Below are positions 1 through 7,220 of a stretch of 27,125 nucleotides of DNA, in pieces. Location of the stretch: positions 1 to 27,125 of the forward strand of contig JAVXAN010000007.1 of NCBI GenBank assembly GCA_036660495.1. The letters are read 5' to 3'. A model generated the notes under the pieces. It saw only the letters and a program-made list of their open reading frames with translations. It made no database searches and had not been told where the DNA came from. How positions within the stretch are numbered: the stretch's first letter is position 1; the number at the start of each line of letters is the position of its first letter. The translations under genes were made by a program, and so were the position numbers. The stretch comes from JAVXAN01 sp036660495 (GTDB lineage: Bacteria; Bacillota_I; Bacilli_A; RF39; UBA660).

Positions 1-209
1 AATAGTTCTCCAGCGTTAATCAAATTCATTTCTTCACGAATAATGTTTTCAACGTTTTTTAAAACTTGATAGCCAAGTGGTAAATACATATACACTCCAC
101 TTGAAGTTTTTTTGATCATTCCAGCCCTAGTTAGAAGGTTTCCACTTACTGAGTCTTCATCCTTGCTTTCTTCTCTTAAGGTATAAAAATAATTGTTTTT
201 TAATTTCAT
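1..209 (-). CDS. proS: Prolyl-tRNA synthetase, N-terminal part (cut by window edge)
   Basis: Class II aminoacyl-tRNA synthetase that charges tRNA-Pro in the cytoplasm. Only the first 69 codons lie in the window. The visible protein reads MKLKNNYFYTLRE, then SGNLLTRAGMIKKTSSGVYMYLPLG and ENIIREEMNLINAGEL in order. This is the usual start of bacterial ProS (LLxRAGxIRxxxSGxYxxLPLG...IIREEM). The ATG at 207-209 is chosen because GGAG lies 8-9 bases upstream. An in-frame ATG five codons earlier exists but has no ribosome binding site. The gene has its own promoter (234-262), directly after the terminator of the preceding unit. No T-box is seen ahead of it, unlike valS and alaS. The identification is firm; completeness cannot be judged. 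Confidence 0.93.
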   Translation of the reverse strand, partial: MKLKNNYFYTLREESKDEDSVSGNLLTRAGMIKKTSSGVYMYLPLGYQVLKNVENIIREEMNLINAGEL

Positions 210-233
210 GTTTTTCAACTCCATTACTTATAA

Positions 234-262
234 AGTATATCTCAAACTTAATTTTATTGCAA
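234..262 (-). promoter_or_regulatory. Sigma-A-type promoter for proS
   Basis: On the minus strand, TTGCAA (257-262) and TATACT (234-239) are separated by 17 bases. The pair sits between the terminator at 263-290 and the proS start, so it fits transcription of proS on its own. Prediction from sequence only. Confidence 0.6.
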
Positions 263-290
263 GAAAAAGGTACTAAGCTTTCTTAGCACC
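263..290 (-). terminator. Rho-independent terminator of the valS unit
   Basis: Minus-strand hairpin with 9-bp arms at 282-290 and 269-277 (one G-U pair), a four-base loop, then TTTTTC. The stop codon of the 99-residue ORF (273-275) lies inside the 3' arm. Confidence 0.85.
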
Positions 291-572
291 AATCGTTTTA
301 ACTATTCCTCTATTAGGAACAACGTGTTTTTGTCTTAAACTATCTAATTTATCATTATTAACAAGATAAAAACTTTCTCCTGCGTTTTCACATTCGTCTT
401 TACATTTAGTTATAGCACCAGTTGCAATTAAAAAGCTAACAACATCATTTGTTGACTTACTTTCAGACAAAATCTTTGAACTAAAACTTGATACCTGTTC
501 AGGTACTTTGTCAAACACCTCATCAAAGCCTTCATCAGAAGAAAAACTTTCTATTTCGAACATCTTATTCAT
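273..572 (-). CDS. Hypothetical 99-residue protein downstream of valS
   Basis: I do not recognise this protein. It is 99 residues. The N-terminal half is acidic and rich in Ser and Glu (FEIESFSSDEGFDEVFDKV). The middle is more hydrophobic (VVSFLIATGAITKCKDEC, with two Cys spaced C-x3-C). The C-terminal tail is basic (LRQKHVVPNRGIVKTIGAKKA). There is no clear signal peptide or long membrane segment. Support for it being real: it starts 9 bases after the valS stop, with an AGGTGA ribosome binding site lying in the last valS codons and the gap, and its stop codon is built into a good terminator hairpin. It is therefore probably translated from the valS T-box transcript. The MNK start is preferred on ribosome binding site spacing; a second Met at residue 4 is possible. 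Confidence 0.75.
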   Translation of the reverse strand: MNKMFEIESFSSDEGFDEVFDKVPEQVSSFSSKILSESKSTNDVVSFLIATGAITKCKDECENAGESFYLVNNDKLDSLRQKHVVPNRGIVKTIGAKKA

Positions 573-580
573 AAAATCAC

Positions 581-3139
581 CTATCCTATTTTTTTTATTA
601 CCTCTTTTAGTTTTAATTCTTCATCATTTAACTTTTCACGTTCAGCTTCTACAATCTTTTGTGGTGCACTTGTTACATATTTTTCATTTGTTAAAAGACT
701 TTTTCTTCTTCTAATACTTGCCTCTAATTCATCTTTTGATTTACTTAAAAGCATTATATCTTCACTTGTTGTACCTTTTGTCTCATAACATATAGTTAAC
801 TTACCACCTGTAAAAACCACGTCTAAAGTCTCAGAATTTTCAACTGAGGAAATTATAATATCGCATTTAAGTAATTTTGTCAATATTTGACTATTATTTT
901 CAATAATATGTTTATTGTTATTATCAAAATTATTTATTATCTTAAAACCTTTTGGAACGTTTTTTTCTAATATAACGTTCCTAAGCGTTGAAATTATTTC
1001 AATTAACGTTTCTATTTCCTTAGCTTCTTTTTCAAAAACGTAATTTTTATTATATTTAGGATAACTACTTATCATGATCATTTTGGCATCTTTTATTGGC
1101 ATAAAGTTATATATTTCTTCAGTTACGTATGGCATAAATGGATGAAGCATCTTAATAATTGAAGTAAGAACAATTATTAAGCATGACTTAGTACTAACGT
1201 TATTTACCGAAGTTTTTGCAAATTCAATGTAAGAATCACAAAAATCATCCCAAATAAACTTATATAATTCATTACCTACCAAATTAAATTCATATTTTTC
1301 CATGTTTTTAGTAATATTAATAATAACTTTATTTAATTTATCTAAAATCCATTTATCACTACTTGTTAAATTACTTAAATTAATATTTACTAAATCCTCT
1401 GTATTCATTAAAACAAATCTTGAAGCATTCCATATTTTATTAATAAAGTTCCACGTTGCTTTTACTTTATCATCATCATACCTTAAATCTTGTCCAGCTG
1501 CTGAGTTAGTTGTTAAAAAATATCTTAAAGAATCCGCTCCATATTTATCAATAACTTCCATCGGATCAATACCATTACCAAGTGATTTAGACATTTTTAT
1601 ACCATCTTTATCCCTAATAAGTCCATGAATTAAGCAATCCTTAAAAGGCCTTTGGTTAGTAAAATGAAGTCCTTGAAAAGTCATTCTATTAACCCAAAAA
1701 GGAATTATATCATAGCCAGTTACTAAAACATTATTTGGATAATATCGTTGTAAATCCTTTGTTTCTTCTGGCCATCCTAAAGTACTAAATGGCCAAAGCG
1801 CACTAGAAAACCAAGTATCAAGCACATCTTCATCACGCGTCCAACCTTCTTCTTTTGGAGCTTCTAGGCCAACATATACCTCATCTTCTTTATACCATGC
1901 AGGTATTTGGTGCCCCCACCATAACTGTCTTGATATACACCAGTCATAAGTAATTTCCATCCAGTGATTCATTATTTTTTCAAATCTTTCCGGTACAAAA
2001 TTCACTTTATTATCATTGCTTTTTTGATTTTCTAAAACTCTATCTGCCAAGGGTCTCATTTTAACAAACCACTGTTTAGATAAATATGGTTCAACCATAA
2101 CGTTAGTTCTTTCTGAATGTCCAACACTATGAATGATTTTCTCGGTTTTTATTAATATTCCAGTTTTTTCTAATTCTTCTATTACTTCTTCTCGGCATTT
2201 AAATCGGTCTAATCCTTCGTATTTACCAGCATTTTCATTCATCGTACCATTTGGATTTAAAACGTTAATACGTTCTAAATTATGACGATTTCCTACCTCA
2301 AAATCGTTTGGATCATGGGCTGGAGTTATTTTAACTACTCCCGTTCCAAATTCCATATCAGCATGATAATCTCCAACTATTGGAATTAATCTACCAACTA
2401 TTGGTAAAATAACGTTTTTACCAATTAAATCTTTATACCTATCATCCTTTGGATTAACAGCAACAGCAGTATCACCAAACAAGGTTTCTGGTCTAGTAGT
2501 TGCTATTTCTAAATAATTATTAGTTTCTTCAATAAAATATTTTAAATAGTAAAAAGCTCCTTCTACGTCTTTATAGATAACTTCCTCATTAGATAAAGCT
2601 GTCATAGCTTCTGGATCCCAGTTAATTATTTTTTTCCCTTTATATATTAACCCCTCATTGTATAAATCAACAAACACCTTGTTAACAGCTTTATTAATTC
2701 CATCATCAAGGGTAAAACGTTCCCTTGAATAATCCAAACTTAAACCCATTTTAGACCACTGCTTATGGATAGTATTGGCATACTCTTCTTTCCAACTCCA
2801 AGCATGAGTAAGCCACTTATCCCTATTCATTTTCCTAGGATTCTCACCCATGTCTTTTAATCTTCGATCAACCTTAGCTTGGGTTGCAATTCCAGCATGA
2901 TCCATTCCAGGAAGCCATAAAACATCATAACCACTCATTTTTTTATACCTAATAATTATGTCCTGTAAAGTAACATCCCAAGCGTGGCCTAAATGTAACT
3001 TCCCAGTTACGTTTGGTGGTGGGATAACAATAGAAAATGGCTCTTTTGTTAAATCTCCAGCTTTAAAACAATCGTTTTTAAGCCATGTTTCATATTTATT
3101 TTTCTCAACCTTATTTGAATCATATTTTTTTTCTAACAT
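581..3139 (-). CDS. valS: Valyl-tRNA synthetase
   Basis: Class Ia synthetase that charges tRNA-Val in the cytoplasm and edits mischarged Thr. The 852 residues are near the family's usual 870-880. The HIGH motif is HLGH at residues 49-52 in PPPNVTGKLHLGHAWD. The CP1 editing insert follows (ATTRPETLFGDTAVAV). KMSKS is at residues 515-519 (DGIKMSKSLGNG). An anticodon-binding helical domain comes next, then a C-terminal coiled-coil arm of about 65 residues (KDELEASIRRRKSLLTNEKY...). The ATG at 3137-3139 has AAAGGA upstream. It is preceded by a valine-type T-box leader with its own strong promoter. Its place after SpoVID-like and YsxE-like genes matches Bacillus. Identification is firm. Confidence 0.98.
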   Translation of the reverse strand: MLEKKYDSNKVEKNKYETWLKNDCFKAGDLTKEPFSIVIPPPNVTGKLHLGHAWDVTLQDIIIRYKKMSGYDVLWLPGMDHAGIATQAKVDRRLKDMGENPRKMNRDKWLTHAWSWKEEYANTIHKQWSKMGLSLDYSRERFTLDDGINKAVNKVFVDLYNEGLIYKGKKIINWDPEAMTALSNEEVIYKDVEGAFYYLKYFIEETNNYLEIATTRPETLFGDTAVAVNPKDDRYKDLIGKNVILPIVGRLIPIVGDYHADMEFGTGVVKITPAHDPNDFEVGNRHNLERINVLNPNGTMNENAGKYEGLDRFKCREEVIEELEKTGILIKTEKIIHSVGHSERTNVMVEPYLSKQWFVKMRPLADRVLENQKSNDNKVNFVPERFEKIMNHWMEITYDWCISRQLWWGHQIPAWYKEDEVYVGLEAPKEEGWTRDEDVLDTWFSSALWPFSTLGWPEETKDLQRYYPNNVLVTGYDIIPFWVNRMTFQGLHFTNQRPFKDCLIHGLIRDKDGIKMSKSLGNGIDPMEVIDKYGADSLRYFLTTNSAAGQDLRYDDDKVKATWNFINKIWNASRFVLMNTEDLVNINLSNLTSSDKWILDKLNKVIINITKNMEKYEFNLVGNELYKFIWDDFCDSYIEFAKTSVNNVSTKSCLIIVLTSIIKMLHPFMPYVTEEIYNFMPIKDAKMIMISSYPKYNKNYVFEKEAKEIETLIEIISTLRNVILEKNVPKGFKIINNFDNNNKHIIENNSQILTKLLKCDIIISSVENSETLDVVFTGGKLTICYETKGTTSEDIMLLSKSKDELEASIRRRKSLLTNEKYVTSAPQKIVEAEREKLNDEELKLKEVIKKIG

Positions 3140-3162
3140 TTTATAAATTCCTTTCTTACATA

Positions 3163-3193
3163 TAAAAAGCTCGTCCTATCAAAAGGACGAGCT
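3163..3193 (-). terminator. Regulated terminator of the valS T-box
   Basis: Perfect 10-bp stem AGCTCGTCCT / AGGACGAGCT (3184-3193 and 3168-3177), six-base loop, then five Ts. Its 5' arm overlaps the 3' side of the antiterminator, as expected for a T-box switch. Confidence 0.9.
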
Positions 3194-3384
3194 AACCCGT
3201 GGTACCACCTTAATTTATATACTATCTCGTATACCTCAAATCATTAACGCTGACCCACGTAGTTTTCTACTAACCGTTCAAAAACCAAGCTCACAAGCTA
3301 CATTCAAATAAACCATCTATTAGTTTTCACCAACCACTAACTCTCTACAAAACCATTTATTTTACTCCTCTTGATCTACACCAT
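3163..3384 (-). promoter_or_regulatory. T-box riboswitch (valine type) ahead of valS
   Basis: Minus-strand leader with the classic T-box AAGGTGGTACCACGGG at 3196-3211. The antiterminator can form by AAGG with CCTT and ACG with CGT around the TGGTACC bulge. The competing terminator is at 3163-3193. A GTA (Val) triplet at 3299-3301 lies in the GAATGTAGC segment on the 3' side of Stem I and is the likely specifier. The exact register of the specifier loop is my inference. Stem I begins near the AGAGAG segment around 3350-3356. Uncharged tRNA-Val should stabilise the antiterminator and raise valS expression. Confidence 0.92.
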
Positions 3385-3390
3385 AAGGTA

Positions 3391-3419
3391 ATTATATATT
3401 TTTTTTGTATAAATATCAA
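3391..3419 (-). promoter_or_regulatory. Sigma-A-type promoter of the valS T-box leader
   Basis: TTGATA (3414-3419) and TATAAT (3391-3396) with exactly 17 bases between them. This places the transcript start near 3384, just ahead of the AGAGGAGTAAA segment that opens the T-box leader. Confidence 0.8.
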
Positions 3420-3431
3420 TCATGTATGTAT

Positions 3432-4079
3432 TTATTTTTTTAATACTAACGTTTTTTCTGCTATAAGTTCATCATCAAAATACACAATAATTTCTTCTCT
3501 ATTTCTATTTTTATCAAGATAGTTACTTACTTTTAAGCATTTTTTAGAATCCGAACTTTTCTTTTCAATATTAATTTCGTTTACAATATTTGTTATTTTA
3601 GTTTGAGCACAATCCTTTGATTTTTCAAAATCAGTAAGTAGGCTTTTATAAAAATATAAATCATTTTTAGCTTGTTCAATTTTTTTATTAACATCATTAG
3701 TACTATAGGTATTACAAATACTATTAACCTTAGCATAAGACATTTGAAGACTAATGATTGGGATAATAAGAGCTGGAACTGAGGTGAGTAACATACCATC
3801 TATCGCGTGTATTAGTGGCGTATTAGACCCCGCGTCAAACATTAACCCACCTAATGTTACTATAGTACCATACAATAACAAGGCTTTTAAAAACTCGTTT
3901 AATTTTATTTTATTAACATTATAAGTTAAAATTTTTTTAATTTCTTCATTCTTTAATAGTTCTTTTTCAAGGCTTTTTATTTCTACATCAGTACGAATTA
4001 TATACTGATTATAATGTTCTAACTCAAATCTTGAATCAAGTAATTTAGCCTTTAAAACATCATCGTTATTTGAAATCAT
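3432..4079 (-). CDS. Hypothetical membrane protein with coiled coil and two membrane segments
   Basis: Family not recognised. It has 215 residues. Residues about 5-60 are strongly charged and helical (RTDVEIKSLEKELLKNEEIKK), a likely coiled coil. Two hydrophobic segments follow: about 65-85 (FLKALLLYGTIVTLGGLMF) and about 92-112 (GMLLTSVPALIIPIISLQM), joined by a short loop. After them comes another Lys/Glu-rich helical stretch (NKKIEQAKNDLYFYKSLLTDFEK) and a small C-terminal tail ending in YFDDELIAEKTLVLKK. This suggests a membrane hairpin with both long ends on the same side, probably cytoplasmic. The start has a perfect GGAGG seven bases upstream and its own promoter. It stands alone between the prepilin-like gene and valS; no function is claimed. 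Confidence 0.8.
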   Translation of the reverse strand: MISNNDDVLKAKLLDSRFELEHYNQYIIRTDVEIKSLEKELLKNEEIKKILTYNVNKIKLNEFLKALLLYGTIVTLGGLMFDAGSNTPLIHAIDGMLLTSVPALIIPIISLQMSYAKVNSICNTYSTNDVNKKIEQAKNDLYFYKSLLTDFEKSKDCAQTKITNIVNEINIEKKSSDSKKCLKVSNYLDKNRNREEIIVYFDDELIAEKTLVLKK

Positions 4080-4102
4080 ATTATTTCCTCCAATTAAGAT
4101 AT

Positions 4103-4131
4103 ATTATAATCCCTTTATTAAAATTATTCAA
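4103..4131 (-). promoter_or_regulatory. Sigma-A-type promoter for the coiled-coil membrane protein gene
   Basis: TTGAAT (4126-4131) and TATAAT (4103-4108), 17-base spacer. The -35 overlaps the last codons of the prepilin-like gene, so the downstream gene can be transcribed separately. Confidence 0.65.
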
Positions 4132-5272
4132 GTAACGGATTTGTTATTTCCATTTCTATTTTTTCACCGCTTAAAAGATCAGTTATTCTTATTGTTAAAT
4201 AATCATCAACATAAAATTGGTCAGAGGCTTTATCAGAACCAACTGGGTTATAAAACCACTGTGAACTAGAAGGACAATTTTCTGCAAGAAATTTTGCGTC
4301 CAAAAGAGCTATAAGTTTAACCGGTGAATAGTTTTCTAAAGTATTAGGACCATTATAATCCATAAAGTAAACATTCCACGGTATGGCTTGAATAACGCCA
4401 AGTATAAATGGGTCAGGCGGATAAGTATCAGGAATATTTCCATTACTACCTGGCAACAAGTAAACCATAGTGTTCTTTGTAGTAAGTTTCCCTTTATTAT
4501 GATATATCATCGGTTTCATATCTTGTCTAGTGCAAACGTATGCATCCCAAGTTGCTCCCAAAAATTTTTCCCTTTTAACGCAAAAATAAGAATTATTAAA
4601 AGTTGTTAATATTTTATTTGAATTTTTTGTATATTCAACGCTTCCTCCAACAGAAAAATTTTCTCCATACGTGGTTTTGTCTTTTTTATCATAAAATAAA
4701 TAATCAATTAATTTATGAATTTCATCCATTTCTGGTTCTTTAAATGCGTGATCTATAGTATAAAAAAGATTATAAGTATACTTATATTTATAAGTTTTCG
4801 CGGCACTTTGAGGCTCATACATTTGAGGCTCACCATTTTTAGGCTCGCCGATTTTATACCATAAATTCCCTTCGTTGCAATTATGAAAGTCATAGTTTCC
4901 AGCATCTTTTTCCCATCGCCCTAGACACTCAACTTTTATTCCGTTTTCAGTATCACTTCGTTTGTTTATGGCAATTTCAGCAGTAGCTGAATTATAGTCA
5001 CTGAATTTTTCAGGCCAATACATAACACCTTTACGACTACTTATCTTAACTTGTTTTGAAGTTTGGTACCAATTCATACTAGTATTTGATGACATTTTGG
5101 TTCCGCTTGTTACGCTTAGATTTTCAAGGGACTGTATTAAGTCTTCATTAGACGTTGTAATCATACTACTTGATGAAGAAATAATAGCTAGTGTTCCTCC
5201 TAAAAAAAGCAAGAAACAAACAAGAAAAGTATATAGTATTGAAGAAACCGCAAATCCTTTATTATTTAACAT
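4124..5272 (-). CDS. Prepilin-like secreted surface protein
   Basis: Putative surface protein of 382 residues with a type IV prepilin-like N-terminus. A short polar leader MLNNKG is followed at Gly6-Phe7 by a hydrophobic segment of about 25 residues (FAVSSILYTFLVCFLLFLGG). That is the layout cleaved by prepilin peptidase. The Glu at position +5 of the mature protein, usual in pilins, is absent (Ser instead). The rest is a large exported domain rich in Tyr, Trp and Asn, with several paired Cys (C..NC, FC..VC) that could form disulfides. A small GEP/YEP repeat lies near residues 140-154. The start ATG has AAGGGTGAT upstream. No other pilus genes are nearby, so a pseudopilin, a competence-type protein or simply an anchored surface protein are all possible. 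The family is not firmly recognised. Confidence 0.72.
   Translation of the reverse strand: MLNNKGFAVSSILYTFLVCFLLFLGGTLAIISSSSSMITTSNEDLIQSLENLSVTSGTKMSSNTSMNWYQTSKQVKISSRKGVMYWPEKFSDYNSATAEIAINKRSDTENGIKVECLGRWEKDAGNYDFHNCNEGNLWYKIGEPKNGEPQMYEPQSAAKTYKYKYTYNLFYTIDHAFKEPEMDEIHKLIDYLFYDKKDKTTYGENFSVGGSVEYTKNSNKILTTFNNSYFCVKREKFLGATWDAYVCTRQDMKPMIYHNKGKLTTKNTMVYLLPGSNGNIPDTYPPDPFILGVIQAIPWNVYFMDYNGPNTLENYSPVKLIALLDAKFLAENCPSSSQWFYNPVGSDKASDQFYVDDYLTIRITDLLSGEKIEMEITNPLLE
4811..4855 (-). repeat. Three degenerate 15-bp tandem units within the prepilin-like gene
   Basis: AGGCTC recurs at exactly 15-base spacing on the plus strand (4811, 4826, 4841). The units encode GEPKN, GEPQM and YEPQS. It is a short in-frame tandem repeat in a probable surface protein. 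Confidence 0.6.
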
Positions 5273-5314
5273 TATTAATCACCCTTATCTTATTTATAAT
5301 AATACCATTTTTTA

Positions 5315-5347
5315 CAAAAAAAAACCATATATTTTTAAATATGGTTT
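5315..5347 (-). terminator. Rho-independent terminator after the YsxE-like gene
   Basis: Minus-strand arms AAACCATAT / ATATGGTTT (5339-5347 and 5322-5330), AT-rich loop, then a run of Ts (5316-5324 on the complementary strand). It lies about 150 bases past the stop of the YsxE-like gene and ahead of the prepilin-like gene. Confidence 0.7.
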
Positions 5348-5389
5348 CATATATATACACACATACATATAATACACAAAGGTGATATT

Positions 5390-5581
5390 ATGTGCCCAAA
5401 TAACAATATGTTTGGTTTTAGAGCGTTTAAATTTATTATTTTAATTGTTGCTTTTTGCTTTATAACGTTTTACCAAGCAATAATTACGCTAATTTTATGT
5501 TGCCGATTTCAAGTGTTCTTGTTGTTCATTGACTTGATGTTCTTGTTTTTCGGAATTTTTTGTCTGATATTTCATAAATAA
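5390..5581 (+). CDS. Possible small membrane protein on the opposite strand
   Basis: A doubtful 63-residue plus-strand ORF in a region where all other genes are on the minus strand. For it: ATG at 5390 is preceded at good spacing by AAAGGTGAT, and TATAAT lies at 5368-5373. The first 35 codons lie in an otherwise empty gap. The peptide starts MCPNNNMFGFRAF and continues with a membrane segment (KFIILIVAFCFITFYQAIITLILCC). Against it: the last 87 bases run antisense through the YsxE-like gene, where its hydrophobic residues may just mirror a Gln/Glu-rich tail. The -35 is also poor, and the TATAAT is so close that the 5' leader would be very short. It is reported because small hydrophobic proteins beside spore genes are known in Bacilli; no family is claimed. 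Confidence 0.3.
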   Translation: MCPNNNMFGFRAFKFIILIVAFCFITFYQAIITLILCCRFQVFLLFIDLMFLFFGIFCLIFHK

Positions 5582-6445
5582 TCCATCCGTTTTAAATAAA
5601 TATTCACATAAACGTCTAACATCTACACATGACTGAAACTCATTATCACTAAACTTTATTTTTTCAGGAATAAATAAAATTATAAACAGTAGTTTCTTTT
5701 CCTCTGGTAAAAGTGGAAATTTTTTTATGTATTCATCATATAAATCTTTAAAATCATATTTATCGTAATTTAACTTATATAATCTTATAAAATCATATAT
5801 CGGTAAATCTCTAGTGGCGTTATTCCAACTAATTAAATAATTATCATCATTTCTTATTAGATGATCTACATCTAAATTATTATGAAGAAAAACAACTCTT
5901 TTTTTAGAGTTAGTACTTACTATATCATACCAACTATCCAGTTCACTTCTACAAAAATTTAAACACGAAAATATCGTACTAACATTTCTAGCAAACAAAT
6001 ACTCCCCAGGACTCATATAAACTTTACTTTCTACCATTGTTATAAGATCATCATAATAATAAAAAACGTTATTTATTCTTTCTTCAAGATTATCATACAT
6101 TTCTTTAATTTCATCAATAGCCATTTCCTTATAGTATGCAGTTTTATTATGTAAAAGTGCGTCTAACTTTATTAAATCACTAATTTTTTGTTCACTTGGG
6201 GTATCTACTGATTCAATATAATCGTATATATATCCTGTATCATCACAATATTCTAACCTCGGTAAATATCCAAACCCCCTAGAATTAAGATAATTATAGA
6301 TTTCTAAAACATTATTATTATTTGGTTTGGCTACGTATTTTTTATCATATTCATCAGTAAAAACAACCGAGTTTTTATGAAATTCATAACGTTTTATGTT
6401 ACTACAATACTTTTTTATTGTATCTTTTAATAAAGCATTATTCAT
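5495..6445 (-). CDS. ysxE: YsxE/CotS-like spore coat kinase homologue, probably catalytically dead
   Basis: Aminoglycoside phosphotransferase-like fold of 316 residues, about the length of YsxE/CotS proteins. In Bacillus, ysxE lies between spoVID and valS and encodes a spore coat protein; the same neighbours are here. The N-lobe Lys strand reads KKYVAKPNNNN, and YIYDYIESVDTP resembles the hinge. The catalytic loop, normally HGDxxxxN, reads HNNLDVDHL, so the catalytic Asp is Asn. The metal-binding segment, usually IDWE or IDF, reads ISWNNATRDLPIYDF, so that Asp is Ser. Both active-site acids therefore look lost, although the DLPIYDF segment is kept. The tail is rich in Gln, Glu and His (EKQEHQVNEQQEHLK). 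The start overlaps the SpoVID-like gene by 8 bases with no strong ribosome binding site, implying translational coupling. Confidence 0.72.
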   Translation of the reverse strand: MNNALLKDTIKKYCSNIKRYEFHKNSVVFTDEYDKKYVAKPNNNNVLEIYNYLNSRGFGYLPRLEYCDDTGYIYDYIESVDTPSEQKISDLIKLDALLHNKTAYYKEMAIDEIKEMYDNLEERINNVFYYYDDLITMVESKVYMSPGEYLFARNVSTIFSCLNFCRSELDSWYDIVSTNSKKRVVFLHNNLDVDHLIRNDDNYLISWNNATRDLPIYDFIRLYKLNYDKYDFKDLYDEYIKKFPLLPEEKKLLFIILFIPEKIKFSDNEFQSCVDVRRLCEYLFKTDGLFMKYQTKNSEKQEHQVNEQQEHLKSAT

Positions 6446-7157
6446 TACTAATAGTTGGAATAATTACTTTAGTACCATAAACTATGTTATCTAAGCTATT
6501 GTATTTTTCTAATTCTTCTATACTTATTGAATACTTTTCTTTAATTGTTTCTATTGTTTCGTTTTCCCTTACAATATGAACTTGATACGTTGTATATTTA
6601 TCGTCTTCATTTAAAAAGCTACTTCCTAAATTTGTTTTTAATTCATCAGTTATTTCTTTATCTGTAACATCTTCAATAATATCATTAATCATAGTACGAT
6701 TTTTTATATCATCATTTCTTTCGTTTTTAGAAACCATATCAATTATTTCCATTTCTTTTTCTATTTCACCTGGTAACTCTATAGTTTTTTCTTTCTCATT
6801 TTCTCTAGACAATTCTAAGCCTTCTTCTTTAATATATATTAAATTATCAACCATAACATCAATATGAATTCTAAGAATAGAATCATTTATTATTTCATAA
6901 TAAAAATCATCAATATCTATTTTAACCTTAGTTACATCATATTTATCATCTAATGTAATATCAAAATCTACGTTATGATTAAACTCTTCTTCATTTACAC
7001 TTATTTCATTAATTTTATAATTACCACTAATAATAAACTCACCTATAATAGAATCATTATTTTCCATTTTTAAATTATGTTCAAGGGCTATACTTGTTAC
7101 CTCAGATATCTTGGTGTTGAAACTTAAGTCTTTTATAAAAGGAATTATTTGTTTCAT
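6438..7157 (-). CDS. spoVID: SpoVID-like spore morphogenetic protein with C-terminal LysM domain
   Basis: Likely spore-envelope assembly protein. In Bacillus, SpoVID directs coat encasement of the forespore through SpoIVA, and its LysM domain binds a peptidoglycan precursor. Here the N-terminal part (PFIKDLSFNTKISEVTSIAL, then SIIGEFIISGNYKINE) resembles the SpoVID N-terminal domain. A charged linker of about 70 residues follows. A LysM domain occupies roughly the last 50 residues (YQVHIVRENETIETI, YSISIEELEKYN, YGTKVIIP). At 239 residues it is far shorter than the Bacillus protein (about 575). Start chosen at ATG 7155-7157, which has GGAGATGAG just upstream; a TTG six codons earlier has no ribosome binding site. 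It is coupled to the YsxE-like gene. Domain plus neighbour evidence agree, but the N-terminal match is by eye. Confidence 0.7.
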   Translation of the reverse strand: MKQIIPFIKDLSFNTKISEVTSIALEHNLKMENNDSIIGEFIISGNYKINEISVNEEEFNHNVDFDITLDDKYDVTKVKIDIDDFYYEIINDSILRIHIDVMVDNLIYIKEEGLELSRENEKEKTIELPGEIEKEMEIIDMVSKNERNDDIKNRTMINDIIEDVTDKEITDELKTNLGSSFLNEDDKYTTYQVHIVRENETIETIKEKYSISIEELEKYNSLDNIVYGTKVIIPTISNE

Positions 7158-7187
7158 ATACTCATCTCCATTCAATAAAATATATGT

Positions 7188-7220
7188 AAAAAAAGAAGAA
7201 AAATTCTATTTTTCCTTCTT
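7188..7220 (-). terminator. Rho-independent terminator of lon
   Basis: Minus-strand hairpin with arms 7208-7220 (one bulged base) and 7193-7204, three-base loop, then seven Ts. The lon stop codon (7206-7208) lies at the loop. Confidence 0.75.

Noticed and set aside
508..714. Plus-strand 68-codon ORF opposite valS and the 99-residue gene
   Set aside because: Antisense shadow with a Leu/Phe-rich low-complexity peptide and no ribosome binding site.
7158..7175. TTG start for the SpoVID-like gene
   Set aside because: GGAGATGAG lies downstream of it and fits the ATG at 7155-7157.
7165..7210. SigE-type sporulation promoter before the SpoVID-like gene
   Set aside because: CATATATT resembles a SigE -10, but no -35 at the right distance was found, and the region is nearly all A and T.
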